From NCBI GenBank assembly GCA_031261905.1, contig JAISIS010000026.1, forward strand, positions 1-7,540: a DNA stretch of 7,540 nt. The letters run 5' to 3'. The translations under genes were made by a program, and so were the position numbers. The stretch is from Burkholderiaceae bacterium (GTDB lineage Bacteria > Pseudomonadota > Gammaproteobacteria > Burkholderiales > Burkholderiaceae_D). Below, piece by piece: positions 1 to 7,540 of the stretch. A model generated the notes under the pieces. It searched no databases. It was not told the origin of the DNA and was given only the letters and a program-made list of their open reading frames with translations. Numbering within the stretch: the stretch's first letter is position 1; each line of letters begins with the position of its first letter.

Positions 1-96
1 CAAAGCGCCAAAAGATGGCTGGCGTTTGCCGCTGTCCGTTATATTGCGGGACGGTTGCCGTTAGCGTATTGGATACAGAAGGCAGACAATCCATAA
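1..96 (+). other. Upstream flank; possible 3' end of an unseen upstream gene
   Basis: Reading frame 1 is open from the window edge to a TAA at 94-96 (31 codons, ending in the residues KADNP). The other two forward frames are also open for about 20 and 35 codons, ending at 61-63 and 108-110, so an open frame here is weak evidence. If frame 1 is a real gene end, the next gene would start 57 bases downstream at ATG 154, close enough for co-transcription. A weak promoter-like pair, TTGGAT at 69-74 and CATAAC at 92-97 with a 17-base gap, matches consensus at 3 of 6 and 4 of 6 positions. I would not call it a promoter on that alone. I see no terminator or RNA gene here. Confidence 0.15.
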
Positions 97-144
97 CTTT
101 TGCCGGATGATGGGATGAAGTCTATTATCAGATGGCTGGTTGAC

Positions 145-148
145 AGGA
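145..148 (+). promoter_or_regulatory. Ribosome binding site of the Cache-PAS-GGDEF-EAL gene
   Basis: AGGA lies 5 bases before the ATG at 154. It is the best Shine-Dalgarno match near any of the three in-frame start candidates (TTG 100, ATG 115, ATG 154), and it decided the start chosen here. ATG 115 has only a GGA at 105-107 and TTG 100 has nothing convincing at the right distance. Confidence 0.5.
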
Positions 149-153
149 CAAGA

Positions 154-3100
154 ATGCAATTTCGCCCTGGATTGCGTTTGCTTCTGATATTCACGCCGCT
201 GATGTTCCTGATCTGTTTTGGCAATTATTTCTTTTATCGCTCCGAATTGCGCCACACGCATGATCAGCATGCCGGAACCGAGTATGCGGCTGTCATGGCG
301 GGCGTTTTCTCTCTGGATCGAAGCCTGCAATATGCCACGCGGGATTTGCTGGCGCTGTATGAGCATCAGGATTTTCGCAAGATGCTGAATAATCCTGCTG
401 AAGCAAATATGGCCAAAGTCGCCGAGGACTGGATAGCTTTTTCCAGGATCAAGCGCGTGTATCACAAGATCCGGTGGATTGACGAAGCAGGCAATGAGCG
501 CATCAGGGTCAATTACTCGGACCCCAACCCTCTGCGTGTTCCCGAGAGGGAGTTGCAGAACAGAAAAGACCGCTATTTTTTTGCCGATACATTCAAATTG
601 GGCCAGGGAGAAATTTATGTGTCTCCGCTTGATCTGAATATTGAGCATGATGCCATTGAAGTGCCCTATGTTCCGACCATAAGGTTGGGTATCCCCGTAT
701 ATGACGCGCAAAGGAAAAAGCGGGGCATTCTCATGATTAATTATTTTGCCGACAGTATGATGCAACGCTTTGAGGAGGCCACCAAGCTGATTGCTCATCA
801 GGTATGGCTGGTTAATCAGGATGGATACTGGCTCATGGGTCCATCGCCGGAAGATGAATTCGGTTTCATGTTTCAGCACGAAAAACGCAATATGGGTAAC
901 CGCTATCCTGAAGCGTGGAAGATGATTCACAGCGAAGACAGGGGGCAATTTCTGACAAAAGAGGGTCTGTGGAGTTTTCAGACCCTGAGACCGCTGGATG
1001 CCTGGCATAAATCCAGCACCGGCAGCGGCAGGGTGTTTTTGCCCAGCCGCGCGCCGGTGGATATCAATGCTTACCAGTGGAAAATTGTCTCGCTTTTGCC
1101 AATGGAAAAGTATGATTCCGGTATGCCTTATTCCATTCAGGCGTGTATCGGCATTACGCTGCTTTTTCTGCTGATTTCTTTTGGCTTCTCTTTCTTGCTG
1201 GTGCGTGTCCAGCAGGCGCGCAATATCCTGCTGCACAACCTGGAAGAAATCGTCCGCGCGAGAATGGAAGACCTCAGGAAACTGAATGTCAACCTGAGCC
1301 AGAATGAGGCCCGCTTGAGAAGCCTTCTTGAAAGTATTCCTGATCCGGTATGGGTAAAGGATGTCAATGGCGTTTATCTGGGCTGCAACGCCGCTTTCGA
1401 GGGTTGTGTGGGCATGAAAGAAAGCGATATTACGGGTAAAACAGACTTTGAATTGCCGTATATGCTGGATCATGCAGGTGAGTTTCGTGAGACGGACGCA
1501 CAGGTGCTGTCCACTGAAGTGCCGCAGATACGGGAATTCTGGTACACCTATCCGCTGAGCGGCAAGGTGGCGCTTTTTGAAGTGATCAAGGCGGTTGTCA
1601 AAACTAAGGAAAATGAAGTGGTGGGTGTGCTGGGTATTGCGCGCGATATTACCGAACACAGGAAGGCACAGGAAAGGCTTGAGCTTTCCGCGCTGGTGTT
1701 CAGAAACAGTCGCGAATCCATTCAGATTTCGAATGCCGCCAATGAGATTATTGCCGTCAACCCCGCTTTTGAGCGGATGACGGGCTACAGGCAGGAAGAG
1801 GTGCTGGGCAAGAATCCCAATATTCTGGCATCAGGGCGTCATGACCAAGCCTTTTATGCCGCCATGTGGGAATCGCTTAATACACACGGTTTCTGGCAGG
1901 GTGAGTTATGGAATCGCCGGAAGAATGGCGAGCTTTATGCCGCCTGGCTGACGATTAATGTGGTTCACAATGAGGATGGTTCTGTCCGGAATTATATTGA
2001 TCTTTGTACTGACTTTACGCGCGAAAAGGAAGCGGAAGCTCTGATCTGGCGTCAGGCGAATTTTGATTTTCTTACCGGCCTGCCCAACCGCAGTATGTTC
2101 ATGGATCGCCTGAGGCAGGAAATACTGAAGATGCGCCATCTGGACAGCAAGCTTGCGCTCCTGATTATTGATTTGAATGGTTTCGGGGAAGTCAATGATG
2201 TTTATGGTCACGATGCGGGCGATACGTTGCTGGTAACGGTAGCGCGGCGCATCAGTGAAACGGTCCGGGATATTGATGTGGTCAGCCGGGAATCGGGAGA
2301 TGAGTTTGGCGTTATCCTGACAGAAGTGGATATAAACGATGTGGATGCTGTCGCGCGTCAGTTGGTGCAGGTATTGGCTATGCCATTCAAGCTGGGTGAT
2401 GAGGCGGCCTATATCACAGTCAGTATCGGTGTGACGATTTACCCGGATGACGGCATGGATGATAAATCCCTGCTGCGAAATGCCGAGCAGGCCATGCACG
2501 CGGCCAGAGAAAGAGGGCGAAACAGGATCAGCTACTTCCGGCAAACCATGGAGGAAGCATCGCGCAGGCGTGTTGCGCTGATAAATGATTTGCGTGGCGC
2601 GCAGGAAGCAGGGCAGTTTGAAATGATGTATCAGCCGATCGTTGATCTTTCCAGCGGCATGATTCACAAGGCGGAGTCACTGGTTCGCTGGCGGCATCCT
2701 GTCAGGGGCATTGTCAGCCCGTCCGAATTTATTCCGCTGGCGGAAGAAACCGGTATGATTTTTTCTATCAGCGAATGGATATTCAATGAAGTCGCCAGGC
2801 AGGTCGCCATCTGGCGGGAGCATTACTATCCTGACTTTCAGATCAGTTTCAATATGTCTCCTGTCGAGTTTCATGATGACGAGGGCGATCACGGTGGCTT
2901 GTTTGATATATTGCGCAAGAGTGGCGCGCCCGGAAACAGTATTGTGGTGGAAATTACGGAAGGCCTGCTGCTGGTTCCGGATGAGGACGTGATCCGGAAA
3001 CTGGCGCGCTTCCATGAGGAAGGGATGGAAGTTGCGCTGGATGATTTTGGAACGGGTTATTCCTCGCTTTCCTATCTGAAGGAATTCGATATCGATTATC

Positions 3101-3351
3101 TCAAGATTGACCAGTCTTTTATTGGCGGACTTGAGCAGGACTCACAAAGCATGGCGCTGGTTGAGGCGATTATTATGATGGGGCACAAGCTCGGGATGAA
3201 AGTGATTGCCGAGGGTGTGCAGACAGAAGCGCAAGCCTCGCTTCTGACGAAGGCGGGATGTGATTACGGGCAGGGGTATCTTTTTTCCGAGCCGGTTTCC
3301 GCAACGGAATTTGAAGCGCTGCTTGGCAAGCACAATGCACGGCACGTCTGA
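154..3351 (+). CDS. Membrane-bound Cache-PAS-PAS-GGDEF-EAL c-di-GMP signalling protein
   Basis: This is a 1065-residue inner-membrane sensor predicted to make or, more likely, degrade cyclic di-GMP. Residues below count from ATG 154. A hydrophobic helix at about 7-28 follows a basic N-terminus. A periplasmic region of about 300 residues resembles a double Cache sensor (landmarks RYFF near 140, VSPLDLN near 156-162, RGILMINY at 190-197). A second helix lies at about 327-350, then a charged coiled coil to about 390. PAS1 is at about 384-500, PAS2 at 510-622, GGDEF at 627-797 and EAL at 807-1057. The GGDEF domain keeps LTGLPNR and an RxxD inhibitory site (RDID, 705-708), but its signature is SGDEF (714-718) and other GTP-contact positions differ. 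The EAL motif reads ESL (841-843). The expected metal-binding and catalytic residues are present: E841, N900, E933, E936, D963, D964, K984, D986, E1020 and Q1040. I infer phosphodiesterase activity with a regulatory or weak cyclase domain. The ligand is unknown. In-frame starts at ATG 115 (1078 aa) or TTG 100 (1083 aa) remain possible. Confidence 0.93.
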   Translation: MQFRPGLRLLLIFTPLMFLICFGNYFFYRSELRHTHDQHAGTEYAAVMAGVFSLDRSLQYATRDLLALYEHQDFRKMLNNPAEANMAKVAEDWIAFSRIKRVYHKIRWIDEAGNERIRVNYSDPNPLRVPERELQNRKDRYFFADTFKLGQGEIYVSPLDLNIEHDAIEVPYVPTIRLGIPVYDAQRKKRGILMINYFADSMMQRFEEATKLIAHQVWLVNQDGYWLMGPSPEDEFGFMFQHEKRNMGNRYPEAWKMIHSEDRGQFLTKEGLWSFQTLRPLDAWHKSSTGSGRVFLPSRAPVDINAYQWKIVSLLPMEKYDSGMPYSIQACIGITLLFLLISFGFSFLLVRVQQARNILLHNLEEIVRARMEDLRKLNVNLSQNEARLRSLLESIPDPVWVKDVNGVYLGCNAAFEGCVGMKESDITGKTDFELPYMLDHAGEFRETDAQVLSTEVPQIREFWYTYPLSGKVALFEVIKAVVKTKENEVVGVLGIARDITEHRKAQERLELSALVFRNSRESIQISNAANEIIAVNPAFERMTGYRQEEVLGKNPNILASGRHDQAFYAAMWESLNTHGFWQGELWNRRKNGELYAAWLTINVVHNEDGSVRNYIDLCTDFTREKEAEALIWRQANFDFLTGLPNRSMFMDRLRQEILKMRHLDSKLALLIIDLNGFGEVNDVYGHDAGDTLLVTVARRISETVRDIDVVSRESGDEFGVILTEVDINDVDAVARQLVQVLAMPFKLGDEAAYITVSIGVTIYPDDGMDDKSLLRNAEQAMHAARERGRNRISYFRQTMEEASRRRVALINDLRGAQEAGQFEMMYQPIVDLSSGMIHKAESLVRWRHPVRGIVSPSEFIPLAEETGMIFSISEWIFNEVARQVAIWREHYYPDFQISFNMSPVEFHDDEGDHGGLFDILRKSGAPGNSIVVEITEGLLLVPDEDVIRKLARFHEEGMEVALDDFGTGYSSLSYLKEFDIDYLKIDQSFIGGLEQDSQSMALVEAIIMMGHKLGMKVIAEGVQTEAQASLLTKAGCDYGQGYLFSEPVSATEFEALLGKHNARHV

Positions 3352-3367
3352 TACGGCGTTTCTGTTA

Positions 3368-4825
3368 TTAGCCCAGCTTTTTGCGCAACAGTTCGTTAAC
3401 CTGTGCCGGATTGCCTTTGCCCCGGGTGGCTTTCATTACTTGCCCGACAAGGGCGTTGAAGGCTTTGTCCTTGCCTGAGCGGAATTCCTCAACGGATTTC
3501 TGGTTTGCGGCCAGCACATCGTCCACAATCTTTTCCAGTTCACCGGTGTCCGAAATTTGTTTCAGCCCCTTGGCTTCGATAATGCTGTCGGCGCGATTCG
3601 CTTCACCGGAAGGGCTTGCCCACATATCGGCAAATATTTCCTTGGCGATCTTGTTGGAGATGGTGCCGTCCGAAATTCGGGTCAGCAGGAGCGCCAGTTG
3701 TTCGGGTGTTACCGGCGCCTCGTCAATGCCGGTATTTTCGCGGTTCAACGCGGAAGAAACATCGCCCATCAGCCAGTTGGCGCTTTGCTTGGCTAGTTTC
3801 ATCCCCGCAGTTTCTACCAGTTTTTCGTAGTAATCCGCCATGGCTTTTGATTGCGTCAGCACGGCGGCATCATATTCGGGAATGCCATAGTCGCGGATAA
3901 AACGAGTCCGCATGGCTTCCGGCAGCTCTGGCATACCGGCTTTTACTTTTTCAATCCATTCGGCGGAGATGGTCAGTGGCGGCAGATCCGGATCGGGGAA
4001 ATAGCGGTAATCCTGGGAATCCTCTTTGGTCCGCATTTCGCGTGTTTCCCTGTTGTCCGGGTCATACAGGCGGGTGGCCTGCACAACGGTTCCCCCGCTT
4101 TCAACCAGATCAATCTGGCGCGCCACTTCGTAGTTAATGGCGTCTTCCAGATTGCGGAAAGAGTTCAGGTTCTTGATCTCGCAGCGCGTGCCGAAGGTGG
4201 TTTGCCCTTTGGGGCGAATGGATACGTTGGCGTCACAACGGAAAGAGCCTTCCTGCATGTTGCCATCGCAAACGCCCAGCCAGGTCACCAGAGCGTGCAG
4301 GGTTCTTGCGTAGGCCACGGCTTCCGCCGCGCTGCGCATTTCCGGTTCCGTCACAATTTCCAGAAGCGGTGTACCCGCCCGGTTCAGATCAATACCGCTC
4401 ATGTCCAGAAAATCTTCATGAAGCGATTTGCCGGCATCTTCTTCCAGATGGGCGCGCGTCAACTGTACGGTTTTGAGCTCCTGTTTGCCCTGCTGCTCCA
4501 CAACAAAGGAAATTTTGCCGCCGGAGAGTACCGGCTTTTCAAACTGGCTGATCTGGTAGCCTTTGGGCAAATCGGGATAAAAATAGTTTTTGCGGGCAAA
4601 AACCGAAACAGGGGCAATATCCGCCCCGATAGCCAGGCCAAACTGAATGGCTTTTTCAACGGCGTCCCGATTCATGACAGGCAGGGTGCCGGGCAAGGCC
4701 AGATCAACCGGATTGGCCTGCGTATTCGGTTCTGCGCCAAAATGGGTGGATGAACCGCTGAAGATCTTGGATTCGGTTGAAAGCTGCGCATGTGTTTCCA
4801 GACCAATCACGACTTCCCACTGCAT
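3368..4825 (-). CDS. gatB: Asp-tRNA(Asn)/Glu-tRNA(Gln) amidotransferase subunit B
   Basis: GatB is the tRNA-binding and kinase subunit of GatCAB. It activates the side chain of misacylated Glu-tRNA(Gln) or Asp-tRNA(Asn) with ATP and transamidates it with ammonia supplied by GatA. The 485-residue product has the usual family length. The N-terminal IGLETH supplies E10 and H12, which with acidic residues in HLEEDAGK (126-133) and LLEIVTEP (154-161) match the metal site known from the Staphylococcus aureus enzyme. The signature block at 192-205 ([14 protein letters not shown]), a [15 protein letters not shown] block at 254-268 and [12 protein letters not shown] at 272-283 are all present. The region from about 335 to the end is the helical YqeY-like tRNA-binding domain. 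The ATG is preceded by AGGA at 6 bases, the only strong Shine-Dalgarno sequence in the operon. It is the last gene of gatCAB, 51 bases after gatA. It ends in tandem TAA codons (3370-3365). No damage is seen. Confidence 0.98.
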   Translation of the reverse strand: MQWEVVIGLETHAQLSTESKIFSGSSTHFGAEPNTQANPVDLALPGTLPVMNRDAVEKAIQFGLAIGADIAPVSVFARKNYFYPDLPKGYQISQFEKPVLSGGKISFVVEQQGKQELKTVQLTRAHLEEDAGKSLHEDFLDMSGIDLNRAGTPLLEIVTEPEMRSAAEAVAYARTLHALVTWLGVCDGNMQEGSFRCDANVSIRPKGQTTFGTRCEIKNLNSFRNLEDAINYEVARQIDLVESGGTVVQATRLYDPDNRETREMRTKEDSQDYRYFPDPDLPPLTISAEWIEKVKAGMPELPEAMRTRFIRDYGIPEYDAAVLTQSKAMADYYEKLVETAGMKLAKQSANWLMGDVSSALNRENTGIDEAPVTPEQLALLLTRISDGTISNKIAKEIFADMWASPSGEANRADSIIEAKGLKQISDTGELEKIVDDVLAANQKSVEEFRSGKDKAFNALVGQVMKATRGKGNPAQVNELLRKKLG

Positions 4826-4831
4826 AATATT

Positions 4832-4835
4832 TCCT
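4832..4835 (-). promoter_or_regulatory. Ribosome binding site of gatB
   Basis: On the minus strand AGGA, within AAAGGAAA, sits 6 bases before the gatB ATG (4825-4823). It fixes the gatB start and implies that gatB can be initiated independently of gatA. Confidence 0.8.
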
Positions 4836-4851
4836 TTGGTTGTGTTCTGTT

Positions 4852-4869
4852 TATTGAAGCTATTGAAGC
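4852..4869. repeat. Tandem 9-base duplication between gatA and gatB
   Basis: TATTGAAGC occurs twice without interruption (4852-4860 and 4861-4869), inside the 51-base gap between the gatA stop and the gatB start. The copies are identical. It reads as GCTTCAATA twice in the gat mRNA and ends 17 bases before the gatB Shine-Dalgarno sequence. It is most simply a slippage or small-duplication product. No function can be read from it. Confidence 0.85.
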
Positions 4870-4876
4870 GTTGGGT

Positions 4877-6331
4877 TTATTGTCCGGGCGTGCGCTGGTG
4901 CCAGTCGGTTGCCTGCTGATACTGATGGGCAATATTGAGGAGGCGCGCCTCGTCGAAATAATTGCCGGTCAGTTGCAGGCCCACCGGCAGCGGTGCGCTG
5001 TTTCCCTGCACGAAGCCGCAGGGGATGGACATGCCTGGCAACCCGGCAAGGTTGGTTGAAAGCGTGTAGATGTCTCCCAGGTAGTTGGCGACCGGGTCAT
5101 CCGCTTTTTCGCCGATCGGCCAGGCAACGGTGGGGGATACCGGCCCCATGATAACGTCGCACTGGCTGAAGGCCTGGCGGAAATCCCCGGCAATGAGCCT
5201 GCGGATCTTCTGCGCGTGGATATAGTAGGCGTCATAATAGCCATGACTTAGCACATAGGTTCCCATCATGATCCGGCGTTTGACTTCTTCGCCAAAGCCT
5301 TCGGTGCGGGTTTTACGGTACATGTCCTGCAAATCGGTATGGTTTCCCGCGCGAAAGCCATAACGGACGCCGTCAAAGCGACTGAGATTGGAGGAAGCCT
5401 CGGCAGGCGCAATCACGTAATAGGCGGGAATGCACATGGCGGTATTGGGCAGGGAAATGTCCACCAGGACTGCCCCGAGTTTTTCATAGTCTGCCAGCGC
5501 CTGGCGGATGGCTTTTTCGACATCCGCGTCCAGTCCTTCACCAAAATATTCACGTGGGACGCCAATTTTTATACCGGAAAGAGGTTTGTCCAGATTGCGC
5601 GCGAAATCTTCCGGTTCTTTTTCGATGCTGGTTGAATCGCGCTGGTCAAATCCGGACATGGCGGTCAGGAGGAGCGCGCAATCCTCTGCTGTTTTGGCAA
5701 TCGGGCCACCCTGATCCAGCGAGGAGGCATAAGCGATCATGCCGTAGCGTGAGACACGCCCGTAAGTAGGTTTAATGCCGGTAACGCCACAAAGGGAGGA
5801 GGGCTGACGGATGGAGCCGCCGGTGTCGGTGCCTGTCGCCGCCGGGGCCAGCCGCGCTGCAACCGCAGCAGCCGAGCCTCCGGAGGAGCCACCCGGCACC
5901 GCCGTTTTGTCCCAGGGGTTTTTTACCGGGCCGAAGCATGAGTTTTCGTTGGAAGACCCCATGGCAAATTCATCACAGTTCAGTTTGCCCAGCGTGACCA
6001 TGCCGGCCTCGCGCAGCTTTTCAACAACAGTGGCGTCAAAAGGGCTGGTGTAATTGGCCAGCATTTTTGAGGCGGCTGTTGAGCGCCAGCCGGTCGTTAC
6101 AAAAATATCCTTGTGCGCGATCGGGATGCCGGTCAGTTTTCCTGCCTCGCCCTTTGCGATTTTTTCATCCGCCGCCCTGGCCTGTTGCAGCGTTAACGTG
6201 TCATCTACATGCAGAAAAGCGTTCAGATCGCTCTGGTGAATGCGGTCAAGAAAAAGCCGGGCAAGTTCGGTTGCTGAGATCTGGCGGGATTGCAGGAGCG
6301 ACGACAGTTCGGAAAGGGTTTTGGTATGCAT
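4877..6331 (-). CDS. gatA: Asp-tRNA(Asn)/Glu-tRNA(Gln) amidotransferase subunit A
   Basis: GatA is the glutaminase subunit of GatCAB. It hydrolyses glutamine and passes ammonia to GatB through an internal tunnel. The 484-residue product is a full-length member of the amidase-signature family. The Ser-cisSer-Lys triad is intact: K74 in IAHKDIF, S149 in [12 protein letters not shown] and S173 in [12 protein letters not shown]. The typical later blocks ([27 protein letters not shown]) are also present. I chose ATG 6331 because [10 protein letters not shown] matches the usual GatA N-terminus. The frame stays open upstream to a GTG at 6391, which would add 20 residues and lie only 3 bases after the gatC stop. 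Neither start has a recognisable Shine-Dalgarno sequence, so initiation may depend on coupling from gatC. It is the middle gene of the operon, 63 bases after gatC. Confidence 0.97.
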   Translation of the reverse strand: MHTKTLSELSSLLQSRQISATELARLFLDRIHQSDLNAFLHVDDTLTLQQARAADEKIAKGEAGKLTGIPIAHKDIFVTTGWRSTAASKMLANYTSPFDATVVEKLREAGMVTLGKLNCDEFAMGSSNENSCFGPVKNPWDKTAVPGGSSGGSAAAVAARLAPAATGTDTGGSIRQPSSLCGVTGIKPTYGRVSRYGMIAYASSLDQGGPIAKTAEDCALLLTAMSGFDQRDSTSIEKEPEDFARNLDKPLSGIKIGVPREYFGEGLDADVEKAIRQALADYEKLGAVLVDISLPNTAMCIPAYYVIAPAEASSNLSRFDGVRYGFRAGNHTDLQDMYRKTRTEGFGEEVKRRIMMGTYVLSHGYYDAYYIHAQKIRRLIAGDFRQAFSQCDVIMGPVSPTVAWPIGEKADDPVANYLGDIYTLSTNLAGLPGMSIPCGFVQGNSAPLPVGLQLTGNYFDEARLLNIAHQYQQATDWHQRTPGQ

Positions 6332-6394
6332 GAGAGTATTAACGACGTTTATCTGGTTTGGCTGACAATACGTAAAAGCAGGCGGCAACACGCG

Positions 6395-6700
6395 TCATTC
6401 AATGACTTTCGGCACCAGGTACAGCCCGTCTTTTACGGAAGGCGCACATTGCTGGTATTGTTCATGATGATCCGTTTCGGTGACCCGGTCTTCCCGAAGC
6501 CGCAGGGCCAGATCGCTGTAATGGGCGGCAATGGGATGGCTGAGCGGCTCAACGCCTTCCACATTGATGGCGCGCATTTTTTCTACCAGCGCAAAAATGT
6601 CGTTCAGTTGATCCAGGTTCTTTTGCAACTGATCTTCAGGTATTTCCAGTTGGGACAGTTCGGCAATGCGAAGGACATCAGAGAGCGTGAGATGCGTCAT
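6395..6700 (-). CDS. gatC: Asp-tRNA(Asn)/Glu-tRNA(Gln) amidotransferase subunit C
   Basis: GatC is the small subunit that wraps around and stabilises the GatA-GatB interface. The product is about 101 residues, the usual size. Family landmarks are the N-terminal LTLSDVLRIAELSQLEI, the central helix QLNDIFALVEKM, the segment GVEPLSHP, an LREDRV stretch and the C-terminal APSVKDGLYLVPKVIE. Two ATG codons compete: 6700, used here because it places the conserved LTLSDV right after the start, and 6709, which adds three residues (104 aa). Neither has a Shine-Dalgarno sequence, and the upstream mRNA is rich in C and U. It is the first gene of gatCAB and divergent from mreB. Confidence 0.96.
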   Translation of the reverse strand: MTHLTLSDVLRIAELSQLEIPEDQLQKNLDQLNDIFALVEKMRAINVEGVEPLSHPIAAHYSDLALRLREDRVTETDHHEQYQQCAPSVKDGLYLVPKVIE

Positions 6701-6710
6701 TTTCGTCATT

Positions 6711-6765
6711 TAGGGGGTGAAAAAGGTTGGAAAGCGGCAAAACCCGGAAAAAGTATGCGGAAAAG
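6711..6765 (-). promoter_or_regulatory. Pyrimidine-rich 5' leader of gatC without Shine-Dalgarno sequence
   Basis: In the gat mRNA sense, 43 of these 55 bases are C or U by my count, including runs such as CUUUUUUC and ACCCCCU directly before the start codons. There is no purine-rich ribosome binding site. Such leaders are known elsewhere to load ribosomes through protein S1 or from a structured leader. Here that is inference only. Confidence 0.35.
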
Positions 6766-6788
6766 CACCAAGGGTAACAAAATACTGC

Positions 6789-7540
<752 letters not shown>

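Noticed and set aside
16..30. Sigma-54-like TGGC and TTTGC elements
   Set aside because: The spacing between the GG and GC dinucleotides is one base short of the strict -24/-12 requirement, and the intervening consensus bases do not match.
61..1659. Long open frame of 532 codons on the minus strand
   Set aside because: It lies wholly opposite the signalling gene, where the plus frame has clear domains. Its translation is rich in His, Gln, Ile and Arg with no recognisable motif, as expected for an antisense shadow. It has no convincing ribosome site.
1906..2667. Open frame of 253 codons on the minus strand
   Set aside because: It is opposite the PAS2-GGDEF region, shows no domain or start signal, and has shadow-like composition.
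3320..3332. Palindrome TGCTTGGCAAGCA near the end of the signalling gene, as a terminator
   Set aside because: The loop would be one base unless pairs are opened, and there is no T-run after it on either strand.
3851..4753. Open frame of 300 codons on the plus strand
   Set aside because: It is antisense to gatB, whose conserved motifs leave no doubt about the coding strand. No independent gene signal is seen.

Overview
The window looks like a chromosomal segment of a betaproteobacterium, probably Burkholderiales. This is inferred from three things: the MreB sequence, the arrangement of gatCAB divergent from mreB (common in that order, from memory), and the style of the Cache-PAS-PAS-GGDEF-EAL protein. 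The base composition looks balanced, near 50% G+C by eye. That is low for Burkholderiales and would fit a group such as Oxalobacter and its relatives. This last placement is a guess. I see no mobile element, tRNA, rRNA or CRISPR array.

Layout from left to right. Bases 1-153 hold the leader of the first gene and possibly the last codons of an unseen upstream gene. Bases 154-3351 (+) encode a large inner-membrane c-di-GMP signalling protein: TM, periplasmic Cache-type sensor, TM, coiled coil, PAS, PAS, GGDEF, EAL. Its end faces the end of gatB, with only 16 bases between the stop codons. Bases 3368-6700 (-) hold gatC-gatA-gatB, which read right to left as one operon. They encode the tRNA-dependent amidotransferase that corrects misacylated Glu-tRNA(Gln) and/or Asp-tRNA(Asn). 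A 226-base divergent intergenic region (6710-6935) separates gatC from mreB. mreB (6936 onward, +) is cut by the window edge after 201 codons and encodes the actin-like cell-shape protein.

The genes serve three separate purposes: second-messenger signalling, aminoacyl-tRNA quality control and cell-wall elongation. Only gatCAB forms a clear functional unit. gatCAB and mreB share a control region whose predicted -10 elements lie 3 bases apart on opposite strands, so the two transcription units could compete or be co-regulated.

I did not find a previously undescribed system, and most of the window is conserved housekeeping sequence. The best leads for a second look are: (1) the mreB leader, which carries a well-placed Shine-Dalgarno sequence followed by an immediate ATG-TGA start-stop and a possible 11-codon reading frame; (2) the overlapping divergent promoters; (3) a GGDEF domain with several substituted nucleotide-binding positions but an intact inhibitory site, joined to an EAL domain with all expected catalytic residues; (4) a pyrimidine-rich gatC leader with no Shine-Dalgarno sequence.
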